DNA of 64,000 bases, from assembly GCA_945952315.1 (NCBI GenBank), contig CAMFIE010000006.1:1-64000 (forward strand), written 5' to 3'. The DNA comes from an uncultured Rhizobium sp. (GTDB taxonomy: Bacteria; Pseudomonadota; Alphaproteobacteria; Rhizobiales; Rhizobiaceae). Under the pieces are notes generated by a model that saw only the letters and a list, made by a program, of their open reading frames with translations, was not told the DNA's origin and ran no database searches. Positions 34,767-44,482 of this stretch are shown one piece after another; the stretch's first letter is position 1, and the number at the start of each line of letters is the position of its first letter. Position numbers and translations under genes: made by a program.

Positions 34767-35435
34767 TCAGCCGACAATCGCGAATGTGTCGCGGGTGGTG
34801 CCGGTGGGCGTGCGCACGGGTCTCTGGCCGATCCAGCGGACATGGCGGTCGAGGATGGCGATGGCGTCGGAGACATGGCCGTCGCGAAGCGCGGTGAGGA
34901 TGGCGCGGTGGTCGTGGTCGGTGCGTTTTTCCCAGCCGGAGCGCCAGGCGGAAAACAGGAAGCGGGCGGAGACCGAGTGCAGGTCATCGATCGCGGCAAG
35001 GAGGCGCGGCATGCTGCAGGGCGTAAGGATCAGCCGGTGAAAGCGGCGGTTTGCCGCCTCCCAGGCGCGCACATCCTGCGCGGCGTCCCCCTCGCGCGTT
35101 GCCTCTTCCGCTTCGTCCAGAATGGCGGGGGCAAGATGCGGCGCGGCATGGGTCAGCGCCAGCACCTCGAGGGCCGCGCGCATTTCGGCGACTTCGCGCA
35201 CTTCGGCGAGATCGAAGCTTGCCACGCGCACCCCGCGGCGCGGCTCGCTGATCGCCAGCCCCTGCGCTTCCAGCCGCCGGAAGGCCTCGCGCACCGGCAC
35301 ATGGCTGGTGCCGAATTCTTCCGCCACGTGATCCTGCCGCAGCCGCTCGCCGGGGCCGAGCGCGCCACGGATGATGCGCTCCGCCAGCGTGCGGCTGATC
35401 CGGTCGGCAATCGTGTCCTGCGTGGGCTTGCTCAT
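34767..35435 (-). CDS. GntR/FadR-type transcriptional regulator (FCD domain)
   Basis: 222 aa. Winged helix at residues 1-75: TIADRISRTLAERIIRGALGPGERLRQDHVAEEFGTSHVPVREAFRRLEAQGL. The all-helical FCD ligand-binding domain follows, with metal-type residues in NRRFHRLIL and DHDHRAILTALRDG. AAGGA is nine bases before ATG 35435. It stands between unrelated genes. FCD regulators usually sense organic acids or sugar acids; the effector is not predictable here. Confidence 0.9.
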   Translation of the reverse strand: MSKPTQDTIADRISRTLAERIIRGALGPGERLRQDHVAEEFGTSHVPVREAFRRLEAQGLAISEPRRGVRVASFDLAEVREVAEMRAALEVLALTHAAPHLAPAILDEAEEATREGDAAQDVRAWEAANRRFHRLILTPCSMPRLLAAIDDLHSVSARFLFSAWRSGWEKRTDHDHRAILTALRDGHVSDAIAILDRHVRWIGQRPVRTPTGTTRDTFAIVG

Positions 35436-35552
35436 GCGATCCTTATTCAACAGCGATGGGAGCCATGCAAGATCAATGATTGTTCCGCGAGGCCTAATCG
35501 TGTAGCAAAACCGCTCACTTTATGACGAAGCGCAGGCAAGGGACGGACGGGC

Positions 35553-36239
35553 ATGAGCATCGACCTCATCATCTTCGACAATGACGGCGTGCTGGTGGAT
35601 AGCGAAATCATCGCCGCCGAGGTGGAATCGGTGCTGCTCACCGAAGCCGGTTATCCGATTTCCACGGAAGAAATGGGCGCGCGTTTTGCGGGCATGACCT
35701 GGCAGAACATCCTGCTGGCGGTGGAGCGCGAGGCCTCGATCCCGCTTTCGGCCTCGCTGATCGACAAGTCGGAAAAGATCCTCGACGAGCGGCTCGCGCG
35801 GGACGTCCAGATCATTCCGGGTGTGAAAGACGCGCTGGCGAAACTCACCCAGCCGCGCTGCATCTGCTCCAATTCCACCGGTCGCCGTCTGGATGCGATG
35901 CTGACGCATGTGGGCCTGAAGGCCTATTTCGCGCCGCATATCTATTCCGCCCGCGATCTCGGGGAGGACCGGGTGAAGCCGCGTCCGGATATCTATCTGC
36001 ATGCCGCAAAGGAAATGGGCGTGAAGCCGGTGAACTGCGTGGTGATCGAGGATTCGGTGCATGGCGTGCGCGGCGCGGTGGCGGCCGGCATGCGGGTGAT
36101 CGGCTTTACCGGCGCATCGCATACCTATCCGTCCCATGCCGACCATCTGACCGATGCCGGGGCCGAAACGGTGATCGCGCGGATGAGCGATCTGCCCGCC
36201 ACCATCCGCGCCCTTTCGGAATGGGTGGGCGTTTCCTGA
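35553..36239 (+). CDS. HAD-superfamily hydrolase, beta-phosphoglucomutase-like
   Basis: 228 aa. Motif I is IFDNDGVLVDSE (nucleophile Asp9, acid/base Asp11), motif II CICSNSTGRR, motif III lysine in DRVKPRPDIY, motif IV VVIEDSVHGVRGAVAAGM. The cap domain between about residues 16 and 85 places it in the phosphoglycolate phosphatase / beta-phosphoglucomutase subgroup (2-deoxyglucose-6-phosphatase-like). Start ATG 35553 follows AAGGGACGGACGGGC. The substrate is unknown. Tail-to-tail with the lipid-kinase-like gene, gap seven bases. Confidence 0.88.
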   Translation: MSIDLIIFDNDGVLVDSEIIAAEVESVLLTEAGYPISTEEMGARFAGMTWQNILLAVEREASIPLSASLIDKSEKILDERLARDVQIIPGVKDALAKLTQPRCICSNSTGRRLDAMLTHVGLKAYFAPHIYSARDLGEDRVKPRPDIYLHAAKEMGVKPVNCVVIEDSVHGVRGAVAAGMRVIGFTGASHTYPSHADHLTDAGAETVIARMSDLPATIRALSEWVGVS

Positions 36240-36246
36240 GGCCTGA

Positions 36247-37188
36247 TCAGGCGCGGATCATCAGCGCGCCGGGAAGCACCGTATAGCGGGCGGAAACCGC
36301 CTGCGCGGTCTCGCCATCCATCTCGAACAGCAGGCCGTTTTCGGCGCTGTCGCCGTCGAGTGAAACCGTGATGGAGCGCCCGCGCGCCCGGCGGATGCCC
36401 TTGCCACGGCCTGCCCCTCCGGCAAGGATCTGGATGAGATACCACAGAAGCACCAGCCGGTTTTCCGGCGAAAGCAGCGCGAGCTCCAGCAGCCCGTCGG
36501 TAATGTCGGCCAGAGGTGCGATCTTCATGCCGCCACCGAACCACTTTCCATTGGCGACGGCAAGCATCGCGACCGGTCCGGTGATCTCCGGCTGGTCATC
36601 CACCCGCACCCGCATGGGATGGGCGGCAAGACGCAGGATTTCCCGCACCGAATGCAGCGTATAGAGCAGCGAGCCCGCGCGGCTGCCCTTTTCCTTGGCG
36701 GCATTGACGGAAGCTGCAATCGTGCCGGAAAGGCCGAGGCTTGCGACATTGAGAAAATGCCGCCGGATCATCGATCCATCGGCGCGGCAAAGCTCGACCC
36801 GGCCGGCATCCACCGGGCGGGCAGGCCTTGTGAGAAGCTGAAGCGCGGTCTTCACCGGATCGGCAGGCAGCGAAAAGTTGCGGCGGAAATCCATGCCGGT
36901 TCCGGCCGCGATGAAGCCGAATTCCGGAAGGGCCGCATTCGTCTCGTCGCGGGCGCTGATCAACCCGTCCGCGACAGAGCCGACGGTGCCGTCACCGCCG
37001 AGCGCGATGACGAGATCATGACCTTCGAGCGCCAGGCTTCGGCCAAAGCGGGCGGCATCATCCGGCCCGGTTGTTTCGAGAATCACGAGCCTTTCGGCCC
37101 GTTCGGCAAGGGCTGCGCGAATGGCGGGCAGATGGCGTCTGGCCCGTCCCCCTCCGGAGACGGGATTGGCCACGATGGCGATGCGCAT
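36247..37188 (-). CDS. Diacylglycerol kinase catalytic-domain (YegS/DagK-like) protein
   Basis: 313 aa. It starts MRIAIVANPVSGGGRARRHLPAI, and the nucleotide-binding glycine loop DLVIALGGDGTVGSVADGL (about residues 61-79) and FGFIAAGTGMDFRRNF (about 94-109) are the conserved elements of the DAGK domain. Such proteins phosphorylate diacylglycerol, sphingosine or related lipids; YegS relatives act on phosphatidylglycerol. ATG 37188 is chosen because the domain begins immediately, and the frame beyond it is an antisense artefact. The lipoprotein gene upstream lies 38 bases away on the same strand. Confidence 0.88.
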   Translation of the reverse strand: MRIAIVANPVSGGGRARRHLPAIRAALAERAERLVILETTGPDDAARFGRSLALEGHDLVIALGGDGTVGSVADGLISARDETNAALPEFGFIAAGTGMDFRRNFSLPADPVKTALQLLTRPARPVDAGRVELCRADGSMIRRHFLNVASLGLSGTIAASVNAAKEKGSRAGSLLYTLHSVREILRLAAHPMRVRVDDQPEITGPVAMLAVANGKWFGGGMKIAPLADITDGLLELALLSPENRLVLLWYLIQILAGGAGRGKGIRRARGRSITVSLDGDSAENGLLFEMDGETAQAVSARYTVLPGALMIRA

Positions 37189-37226
37189 GCCCCGTTTCCC
37201 CCCGGATAACGGCAGGTGCCCCTGCC

Positions 37227-37847
37227 TTACTTGGTGTTGTACGGCCCTTCGTCGAAGCCGAGGAAGATGCGGCCGAGGCTGCCGATACCGCCCGGAATGA
37301 CGATGCCGCTCTTGGTGAAGAGGAACTGGCTGGCGCTTGCACCTGCGGGCACCTGCGCCTCGAACTTCACGAGTTCGGAATAGACGGTCTTGTCGCCATC
37401 GATCACGACCACGCGGATCGGCAGCGTGTAGGCACCGGCCTTGCCTGCATCGCCCAGCACGAGGCGGCCCTGCGCCTGCACGGTGATGGTGAAGCCGGAA
37501 GCGCCAAGCGTGCACTGGCGCACGGTTTCGGCAAGGGCGGCCTGGAACACCAGCTTGGTCTGGTCTTCGGTCTTCTTGCCGGCGAACTTGCGCATGTAGG
37601 CCGTGCCGTCGCGCAGCGAAATCTGCGGGCAGGTGCCATCGACAATCGGCGGCGCGGTGGTTCCGGCAACAGCAGGGGCACCGGCCACGGCGCCCGGCGT
37701 GGTCACACCCGGCGAGGGAAGCGGGGTCGTGGCGGAATTTGCGACGCTGTCCAGCGGCGAGGATTTGGAATTGCACCCGGAGACGACGGCAAGGGTTGCG
37801 ACCATCAGGCCGACCATTACCGCATTTTTCTTCATCCTGCCCATCAT
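37227..37847 (-). CDS. Predicted lipoprotein of unknown function
   Basis: 206 aa with a type II signal (KKNAVMVGLMVATLAVVSGC, lipobox VSGC) placing it in the membrane after lipidation. After a Pro/Thr/Ala-rich linker (about residues 40-75) a compact domain follows with two cysteines (GTCPQISLRDG, RQCTLGASG). GGGAG lies nine bases before ATG 37847; ATG 37844 and 37835 are alternatives. A similar domain order is common for small rhizobial lipoproteins, but no function is known. Confidence 0.75.
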   Translation of the reverse strand: MMGRMKKNAVMVGLMVATLAVVSGCNSKSSPLDSVANSATTPLPSPGVTTPGAVAGAPAVAGTTAPPIVDGTCPQISLRDGTAYMRKFAGKKTEDQTKLVFQAALAETVRQCTLGASGFTITVQAQGRLVLGDAGKAGAYTLPIRVVVIDGDKTVYSELVKFEAQVPAGASASQFLFTKSGIVIPGGIGSLGRIFLGFDEGPYNTK

Positions 37848-38155
37848 GCCTCGGTACTCCCTGTGATACCCGGACGCCACCATGCCGGTAAACGCATCAA
37901 AAACGGGCTTTCCTTGCCCCGTGTCGTTGCTCTATACCAGCGGCGCATCGAAAAATCGATTGGGCAGCCGTGCATTTTGCGCGGCTTTTATCGGTCGCTG
38001 TCTGATGCCGCTGCGGACGCTTCGGGCACTTTGCGGCGAAGTTGCGTAACAACGAAAGCAGGCCGGTGATTTTGGCGCAATAAGAACAACCGGCGGCGGT
38101 GGCTGGTCATAGACTTCAGACCCGAATGAACCATCCGATTTCAGGGATCAAGGCA

Positions 38156-39556
38156 GTGGAATATATCTCGACCCGGGGCGAAGCCCCTACCCTCGGCTTC
38201 TCCGACGCTCTGCTCGCAGGTCTTGCCAGCGATGGCGGCCTCTACATTCCGCGCACCTGGCCGGTGCTTTCGAAGAAGGAGATCCGGGCGCTGCGCGGCC
38301 TGTCCTATCAGGACATGGCCTTCGAGATCCTCTACCGTTTCACCGGCGGCGAAATTCCGGAAGATGACTTCCGCGCCATGATCAATGCCGCCTATGCGAC
38401 CTTCCGCCATCCGGCCGTGGCTCCGCTCACGCAGATCGGGCCGAATGCCTTCATCATGGAACTGTTTCATGGCACCACGCTCGCCTTCAAGGATGTGGCG
38501 ATGCAGCTGATCGGGCGGCTGATGGACTATGTGCTCGACAAGCGCGGGCTGCGGGCAACCATCGTCGGTGCGACGTCGGGCGATACCGGCGGGGCGGCGA
38601 TCGACGCTTTTGCGGGCCGCGACCGCACCGATATCTTCATCCTCTTCCCCGAAGGCAAGGTCTCGCCGGTGCAGCAGCGCCAGATGACCACCTCCACCGA
38701 AAAGAACGTGCATGCGATTGCCGTCCGGGGCAATTTCGACGATTGCCAGAACCTCGTGAAGGCGATGTTCAACGATGCGCCCTTCCGCAGAGAGATGCGG
38801 CTTTCCGGCGTGAACTCGATCAACTGGGCGCGCATCATGGCGCAGGTGGTCTATTACTTCACCACCGCGATTTCGCTCGGCGCGCCGGACCGGAAAGTGT
38901 CCTTTACCGTGCCGACCGGCAATTTCGGCGATATTTTCGCGGGCTATGTGGCCAAGCGCATGGGGCTTCCGGTCGACCGGCTGGTGATTGCCACCAACGA
39001 GAACGACATTCTCGCCCGCACCATGAAGACCGGCCGCTACGAGATGAAGGCGGTGAAGGCAACGACCACGCCCTCGATGGATATCGCGATCTCTTCCAAT
39101 TTCGAGCGGCTCCTGTTCGAAGCCTATGGCCGCGATGCGGGCGCGATCCGCCAGCTGATGGAAAACCTCAAGCAATCCGGCGCTTTCGAGATTGCAGACG
39201 CGCCGCTGAAGGCGATCCGCCGCGAGTTTCGCGCGGGCCGCGCCAGCGAAAAGCAGGTGGCCGAAACAATCCGCACCACGCTGGCCGAGACCGGTTATTT
39301 GCTCGATCCGCACACGGCGGTTGGAGTTTTTGTTGCCAAAAGGCACGAAAAATCCAATAGTCCGATGGTTACACTGGCCACGGCGCACCCGGCCAAGTTC
39401 CCCGCAGCAGTGAAAAAGGCCTGCGGAACCGATCCGGCCCTGCCGGTCTGGCTGGGTGATCTGATGGACAGGAAAGAACGTTTCGAGGTTCTGGACGCAG
39501 ACCTCAAGACGGTGGAAACCTTCATTGGCTCCCACGCCCGCGCGAAAGGCGCCTGA
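38156..39556 (+). CDS. thrC: Threonine synthase
   Basis: 466 aa PLP enzyme, converts O-phosphohomoserine to threonine (last step of threonine synthesis). PLP-lysine Lys112 is in FHGTTLAFKDVAMQ, the phosphate loop is GATSGDTGGAAIDAF (about 139-153), and N-terminal YISTRGEAPTLGFSDALLAG is typical for the longer class of ThrC. GTG 38156 is used because the family N-terminus starts there; an ATG ten codons upstream at 38126 is the alternative. The partner gene thrB is 10 kb away on the other strand. A processing-peptidase-type gene follows 27 bases downstream in a likely operon. Confidence 0.93.
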   Translation: MEYISTRGEAPTLGFSDALLAGLASDGGLYIPRTWPVLSKKEIRALRGLSYQDMAFEILYRFTGGEIPEDDFRAMINAAYATFRHPAVAPLTQIGPNAFIMELFHGTTLAFKDVAMQLIGRLMDYVLDKRGLRATIVGATSGDTGGAAIDAFAGRDRTDIFILFPEGKVSPVQQRQMTTSTEKNVHAIAVRGNFDDCQNLVKAMFNDAPFRREMRLSGVNSINWARIMAQVVYYFTTAISLGAPDRKVSFTVPTGNFGDIFAGYVAKRMGLPVDRLVIATNENDILARTMKTGRYEMKAVKATTTPSMDIAISSNFERLLFEAYGRDAGAIRQLMENLKQSGAFEIADAPLKAIRREFRAGRASEKQVAETIRTTLAETGYLLDPHTAVGVFVAKRHEKSNSPMVTLATAHPAKFPAAVKKACGTDPALPVWLGDLMDRKERFEVLDADLKTVETFIGSHARAKGA

Positions 39557-39583
39557 GGCGCCGGGAACGCGGAAAGAGTGAAT

Positions 39584-40882
39584 ATGAAAGTCGAGTGCAC
39601 CCGGCTTGCCTCCGGTTTGACAGTGGTAACGGAATCCATGCCCCATCTGGAGAGCGTTGCGCTCGGGGTGTGGATCAAGTCGGGTTCACGCAACGAGACG
39701 CGCGAGGAGCATGGCATTGCCCATCTGCTCGAGCATATGGCCTTCAAGGGCACGGGGCGGCGCACGGCCCGCCAGATCGCCGAGGAAATCGAGAATGTCG
39801 GCGGCGAGGTGAACGCCGCGACCTCGACCGAGACCACCTCCTATTACGCCCGGGTGCTGAAGGACCATGTGCCGCTGGCGGTTGATATCCTGGCCGACAT
39901 TCTCACCGAAAGCGTGTTCGACGAGGAAGAGCTGGCGCGCGAGAAGAACGTCATCCTGCAGGAAATCGGCGCGGCCGACGACACGCCCGACGATGTGGTC
40001 TTCGACCGCTTTTCCGAAGCCGCCTTCCATGGCCAGACCATCGGCCGCTCGATCCTCGGCACGCCGGATACGGTCATGTCCTTCCAGCCGGACCAGATCC
40101 GCCACTATCTCGCCCGCAACTACACCACCGACCGGATGTTCGTGATTGCGGCAGGTGCCGTGGAACACGAGGCCTTCGTGAAGCAGGTGGAAGAGCGCTT
40201 CGCCTCCCTGCCGGTCAAGCCGGTCGCCGATCCGGTGATGGACCTTGCCCGCTATACCGGCGGCGAGGTGCGCGAAACCCGCGATCTCATGGATACGCAG
40301 GTGCTGCTCGGCTTCGAGGGCAAGGCCTATCACATGCGCGACTTCTACTGTTCGCAGATCCTCGCGAATATTCTCGGCGGCGGCATGTCTTCGCGCCTGT
40401 TCCAGGAAGTGCGGGAAATCCGTGGCCTCTGCTATTCGGTCTATGCCTTCCACTGGGGCTTTTCCGATACCGGCATTTTCGGCATTCATGCCGCAACCGG
40501 CGGCGAGAACCTGCCGGAACTGGTGCCGGTCATCATCGACGAGCTGAAGAAAAGCTCGGAACGGATCGACCAGCAGGAAATCGAGCGGGCGCGTGCGCAG
40601 ATCCGCGCGCAATTGCTGATGGGGCAGGAAAGCCCGGCAGCCCGCGCCGGCCAGATCGCCCGCCAGATGATGCTCTATGGCCGCATCATTCCCAACAACG
40701 AGATGATGGAACGCATCGCAGGCATCACCACCGAGCGGCTGACCGATCTCGCCGGACGGTTGTTCTTCGATACCAAACCGACGCTTTCGGCCATCGGCCC
40801 GCTCGAACATCTCGCGCCGATGGAGAAAATTGTTGCTTCCCTTTCCGGCAAGGCAGCCCAGCCCTTGACGGCGGCGGGCTGA
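39584..40882 (+). CDS. M16-family zinc metallopeptidase (mitochondrial-processing-peptidase-like)
   Basis: 432 aa. Inverted zinc-binding motif H-x-x-E-H is visible as HLLEH (residues 47-51) in EEHGIAHLLEHMAFKGT, with the third ligand Glu in EKNVILQEIGAADD near residue 127. The C-terminal half has the substrate-binding GGGMSSRLFQEVREIRGLCYSVYA region. ATG 39584 follows GGAAAGAG; a GTG two codons upstream is possible. The thrC-M16 order is common in rhizobia. Natural substrate unknown. A GNAT gene follows after a 76-base gap. Confidence 0.92.
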   Translation: MKVECTRLASGLTVVTESMPHLESVALGVWIKSGSRNETREEHGIAHLLEHMAFKGTGRRTARQIAEEIENVGGEVNAATSTETTSYYARVLKDHVPLAVDILADILTESVFDEEELAREKNVILQEIGAADDTPDDVVFDRFSEAAFHGQTIGRSILGTPDTVMSFQPDQIRHYLARNYTTDRMFVIAAGAVEHEAFVKQVEERFASLPVKPVADPVMDLARYTGGEVRETRDLMDTQVLLGFEGKAYHMRDFYCSQILANILGGGMSSRLFQEVREIRGLCYSVYAFHWGFSDTGIFGIHAATGGENLPELVPVIIDELKKSSERIDQQEIERARAQIRAQLLMGQESPAARAGQIARQMMLYGRIIPNNEMMERIAGITTERLTDLAGRLFFDTKPTLSAIGPLEHLAPMEKIVASLSGKAAQPLTAAG

Positions 40883-40958
40883 CGGGCAGAACTGGCATCA
40901 CGCCAACGGCGCGCCCGGTCATCCACGGCGCGCCCTCTCCGCGAGGCCAAGTGACGTG

Positions 40959-41567
40959 ATGACGCGATCGGTATTCCGCTTCTTCTCCCGGCAGACGAGC
41001 CAGGTGGAACTGGTGGGGCAGAGCCTTTACCTGCGCTTTCCACGGCTTGGGGATTACCGCGCCTGGGCGGACCTTCGCCAGGAAAGCCGCGATTTCCTGC
41101 AGCCCTGGGAGCCGAAATGGCGGCCGGACGAGCTTTCCGGCAGCGCCTACCGCGCCCGCATCAACCGCTATGAGCAGGAGTTCGACAGCGGCCAGTCGAT
41201 TGCGCTCTTCATTTTCCAGCGCGGCACGGATGCGCTGCTTGGCGGCATCACCATCGGCCTTATCCGCCGCGGCGTCGCCCAGAGCTGCATGATCGGTTAC
41301 TGGATGGGCGAAAAACACGCGGGCAAGGGCCATATGGCCCGCACGCTGGACCTGGTCATCCCCTACATCTTCGGTCCGCTTGAGTTGCACCGCATCGAAG
41401 CAGCCTGTATTGCGGAGAATATGCGCAGCATCAGTCTCCTTGAAAAGGCCGGATTCCGGCAGGAAGGCTGCCTGAGGGAATATCTGAAGATCAACGGCCA
41501 CTGGCGCGATCACCTGATGTTCTCGCTTCTGACGAGCGATGTGGACAGGACAAAGACGACCTCATGA
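40959..41567 (+). CDS. GNAT acetyltransferase, RimJ/RimL-type
   Basis: 202 aa. RimJ/RimL hallmarks are YLRFPRLGDYRAWADLRQESRDFLQPWEP at the N-terminus, YWMGEKHAGKGHMARTLDLVI as the acetyl-CoA loop (about residues 113-133) and the C-terminal RIEAACIAENMRSISLLEKAGFRQEGCLREYLKING. In model bacteria these enzymes acetylate ribosomal proteins S5 or L12. ATG 40959, overlapping a GTG just upstream, is chosen. Its last four bases overlap the start of the GGDEF/EAL gene (ATGA), so the two are translationally linked. Confidence 0.9.
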   Translation: MTRSVFRFFSRQTSQVELVGQSLYLRFPRLGDYRAWADLRQESRDFLQPWEPKWRPDELSGSAYRARINRYEQEFDSGQSIALFIFQRGTDALLGGITIGLIRRGVAQSCMIGYWMGEKHAGKGHMARTLDLVIPYIFGPLELHRIEAACIAENMRSISLLEKAGFRQEGCLREYLKINGHWRDHLMFSLLTSDVDRTKTTS

Positions 41568-44482
41568 GCCAAAAGCCGAGCCTTTGCCTGTCTTTCGCCG
41601 CGCGCCTTTCGCTTGAGGTGCTGCTGCTTCTTGCCGTCTGCGCCCTGTCGTTTCTGGCGATCCCCGCGGGTGAGGCCCGCGCTGTCGAGCCGGTGAAGAT
41701 TTCGCGCGAGGACACCGCGCTCGATCTCACCGCCACCACCGAGATCTACAACAACCAGGGCGACAAGTTCACCGTGACGGCTGCCGACGGCGCCGATGGC
41801 ATCCGTCGCCGCTTTGCGGTGGAGGCAAGTGCGGGAAACCATCAGGGCGACTGGGCGGTCTTTGCGCTTGCCAATGTGACCGACGAGCAGATCGAGCGCG
41901 TCATCGTCGCGCCGCATTACCGGCTGGTGAATTCCAAGGTGTTCTGGCCGGATCTCGGCTCGCAGCGCATCGTTGCAATCACGCCGTCCGAGGGCTTTGC
42001 GCTCGACCGCCAGCCGAGCCCGGATTCGGATGTGTTCCGCATCACGCTCAACCCCGGCTCGGTGATCACCTTCGCCGCAGAGCTTGCCTCGCCGGACCTG
42101 CCGCAGCTCTATCTCTGGGAGCCGGATGCCTACAAGGACACCGTCAACGCCTTCACGCTCTATCGTGGTATCGTGCTGGGGATTGCGGGCCTGCTGGCGG
42201 TGTTTCTCACTATCCTGTTCGTGGTGAAGGGCACCTCGATGCTGCCCGCGACCGCCGCCCTTGCCTGGGCCGTGCTTGGCTATATCTGCGTGGATTTCGG
42301 CTTTCTCGAAAAGCTGATCACCATTACCTCCTCTGACCAGCGCATCTGGCGGGCCTCCACCGAAGTGGCGCTGGCGGCGGGTCTCGTGATCTTCCTCTTC
42401 ACCTATCTCAACCTCAACCGCTGGCATGTGAACCTCGGCTACGCCACCTTTGCCTGGGTGCTGGGGCTCGGGCTTCTCTTCGGCGTCGCGATCTATGATC
42501 CCTCGATTGCCGCCGGGATCGCCCGCCTCTCCTATGCGATGACGGCGGCGGCGGGTCTGGTGCTGATCATCTTCCTCGGCTTCAACCGCTATGACCGCGC
42601 GATCCTGCTGGTGCCCGCCTGGGCCTTGATCCTCGTCTGGCTGTTCGGCGCCTGGATGACGGTGACGGGGGAACTGGACAATGACGTGGTGCAGCCGGCG
42701 CTTGGCGGCGGGCTGGTGCTGATCGTTCTCCTCATCGGCTTTACGGTGATGCAGCATGCCTTTGCGGGCGGCGCCTTCCAGCAGGGCCTGTTCTCCGATC
42801 TCGAACGGCAGTCGCTGGCGCTGACCGGCTCGGGCGATACCGTCTGGGACTGGGACGTGGCCCGCGACCGCGTGGTGACGACGCCCGACCTTTCGCAGAA
42901 GCTCGGGCTCACCCCCGGCGCCATGCACGGGGCGGTGCGCAACTGGCTGCCGCGCCTTCACCCGGACGACCGCGACCGTTTCCGCGCCACGCTCGACGTG
43001 CTGCTCGAGCATCGCCGCGGCCGCCTGTCGCACGAGTTCCGCATCCGCGCCGAAGACGGGCATTTCCATTGGCTGGCGATCCGCGCGCGGCCGGTGCTGG
43101 GCTCGAATGGCGAGATCATCCGCTGCGTCGGCACCATCATCGACGTGACCGAGCAGCGCAATGCCATCGACCGGCTGATGAGTGATGCGCTGCATGACAA
43201 TCTCACCGGCCTGCCGAACCGTCAGGTCTTCCTCGACCGGCTGGAAACCATGCTGACGCTGGCGCCCACCGATGCCAATCTGCGCCCGACCGTGCTGATC
43301 ATCGACATCGACCGCTACAAGCTCGTCAATGACGCGCTCGGCATTGCGGCGGGCGACAATATCCTGATCGCGCTGACGCGGCGGCTGCGGCGTCTGCTCA
43401 AGCCGCAGGATTCGCTCGCGCGCCTTTCCGGCGACCAGTTCGGCCTGATCCTCGTTTCGGAAACCAATCCCGCCAAGATCGCCGATTTTGCCGATGCAAT
43501 CAGCCGGGCGATTTCCGTGCCGCTGAATTTCGCCAATCGCGAGGTGGTGCTGACCGCGTCCATCGGTCTTGCCACCTGGGTGGACCAGCAGGAAAGTGCC
43601 GCGAGCCTTTCCAACGATGCCGAGCTTGCCATGTATCGCGCCAAGCGGGCGGGCGGAAACCGGGTGGAGCCCTTCCAGCCCTCCTTCCGCACCTCCGGCT
43701 CCGAGCGGATGCAGATCGAGGCGGATCTGCGCCGCGCCATCGAGCGGCGCGAGCTCAACCTCACCTACCAGCCGGTGATCCGTCTTTCGGATGCGGAAGT
43801 GGCGGGCTTCGAGGCCATGCTGCTGTGGGATCACCCCAAGCGCGGGCCGGTGCCGCTGGGTGAACTCAACGCAGCCGCGGAAAACACCGGCCTTTGCGGC
43901 GAGCTCAATGCCTATGCGCTGGAAATGGCGGCGCAGGACCTGCTCGGCTGGCAGGCCCAGACCGGCGACGTGCCCGTCTTCGTTTCCGTGTCGCTGCTCT
44001 CCGGCCAGCTGCTCAACAACGAGCTGTGCACGGATGTGAAGACCGTTCTCACCCGCACCCAGTGCCCGCCCGGCCAGCTGAAGCTGGAGCTTGGCGAAAC
44101 CATGGTGATGGAAAACCCGGAACAGACCCGTCTGGTGCTGGAACGGCTGAAGCAGAGCGGCATCGGCCTTGCGCTCACCGATTTCGGCACCGGCTATTCC
44201 TCGCTCTCCTATCTCGCCAAATTCCCCTTCGACACCATCAAGCTCGACAAGGCGCTGGTGGCCGGTGAGGGCGAACGCCGCGCCATCATGCTGCGCTCGG
44301 TCATCGCCATGGCCCGCGATCTCGGCATGGATTCGGTTGCCGAAGGCATCGAAAGCGACGACGACGCCATCGAACTCGCCCGCCTCGGCTGCAAGTTCGG
44401 CCAGAGCTACCTCTTCGGCCAACCCATGCCCTCCGACAGCGTCATGCGGCTGCTGAAGGAACGGTTTCCGATGGTGAAGTGA
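41564..44482 (+). CDS. Membrane-bound PAS-GGDEF-EAL protein with degenerate active sites
   Basis: 972 aa. A signal-like N-terminus ends near residue 40, a periplasmic domain follows, then about seven hydrophobic helices (about residues 200-405), a PAS-type domain (about 415-535, TVWDWDVARDRVVTTPDL), GGDEF (about 545-700) and EAL (about 715-970). The GGDEF signature is SGDQF, and EAL is EAM. In the EAL domain the Asn of the N-x-S motif is not visible (VSVSLLS) and the DDFGTG pair reads TDFGTG, while the Glu in LELGET, Lys in IKLDK and Gln in FGQSYLF persist. Cyclase activity is unlikely and phosphodiesterase activity doubtful. It is more likely a c-di-GMP or signal-responsive regulator. Confidence 0.88.
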   Translation: MSQKPSLCLSFAARLSLEVLLLLAVCALSFLAIPAGEARAVEPVKISREDTALDLTATTEIYNNQGDKFTVTAADGADGIRRRFAVEASAGNHQGDWAVFALANVTDEQIERVIVAPHYRLVNSKVFWPDLGSQRIVAITPSEGFALDRQPSPDSDVFRITLNPGSVITFAAELASPDLPQLYLWEPDAYKDTVNAFTLYRGIVLGIAGLLAVFLTILFVVKGTSMLPATAALAWAVLGYICVDFGFLEKLITITSSDQRIWRASTEVALAAGLVIFLFTYLNLNRWHVNLGYATFAWVLGLGLLFGVAIYDPSIAAGIARLSYAMTAAAGLVLIIFLGFNRYDRAILLVPAWALILVWLFGAWMTVTGELDNDVVQPALGGGLVLIVLLIGFTVMQHAFAGGAFQQGLFSDLERQSLALTGSGDTVWDWDVARDRVVTTPDLSQKLGLTPGAMHGAVRNWLPRLHPDDRDRFRATLDVLLEHRRGRLSHEFRIRAEDGHFHWLAIRARPVLGSNGEIIRCVGTIIDVTEQRNAIDRLMSDALHDNLTGLPNRQVFLDRLETMLTLAPTDANLRPTVLIIDIDRYKLVNDALGIAAGDNILIALTRRLRRLLKPQDSLARLSGDQFGLILVSETNPAKIADFADAISRAISVPLNFANREVVLTASIGLATWVDQQESAASLSNDAELAMYRAKRAGGNRVEPFQPSFRTSGSERMQIEADLRRAIERRELNLTYQPVIRLSDAEVAGFEAMLLWDHPKRGPVPLGELNAAAENTGLCGELNAYALEMAAQDLLGWQAQTGDVPVFVSVSLLSGQLLNNELCTDVKTVLTRTQCPPGQLKLELGETMVMENPEQTRLVLERLKQSGIGLALTDFGTGYSSLSYLAKFPFDTIKLDKALVAGEGERRAIMLRSVIAMARDLGMDSVAEGIESDDDAIELARLGCKFGQSYLFGQPMPSDSVMRLLKERFPMVK

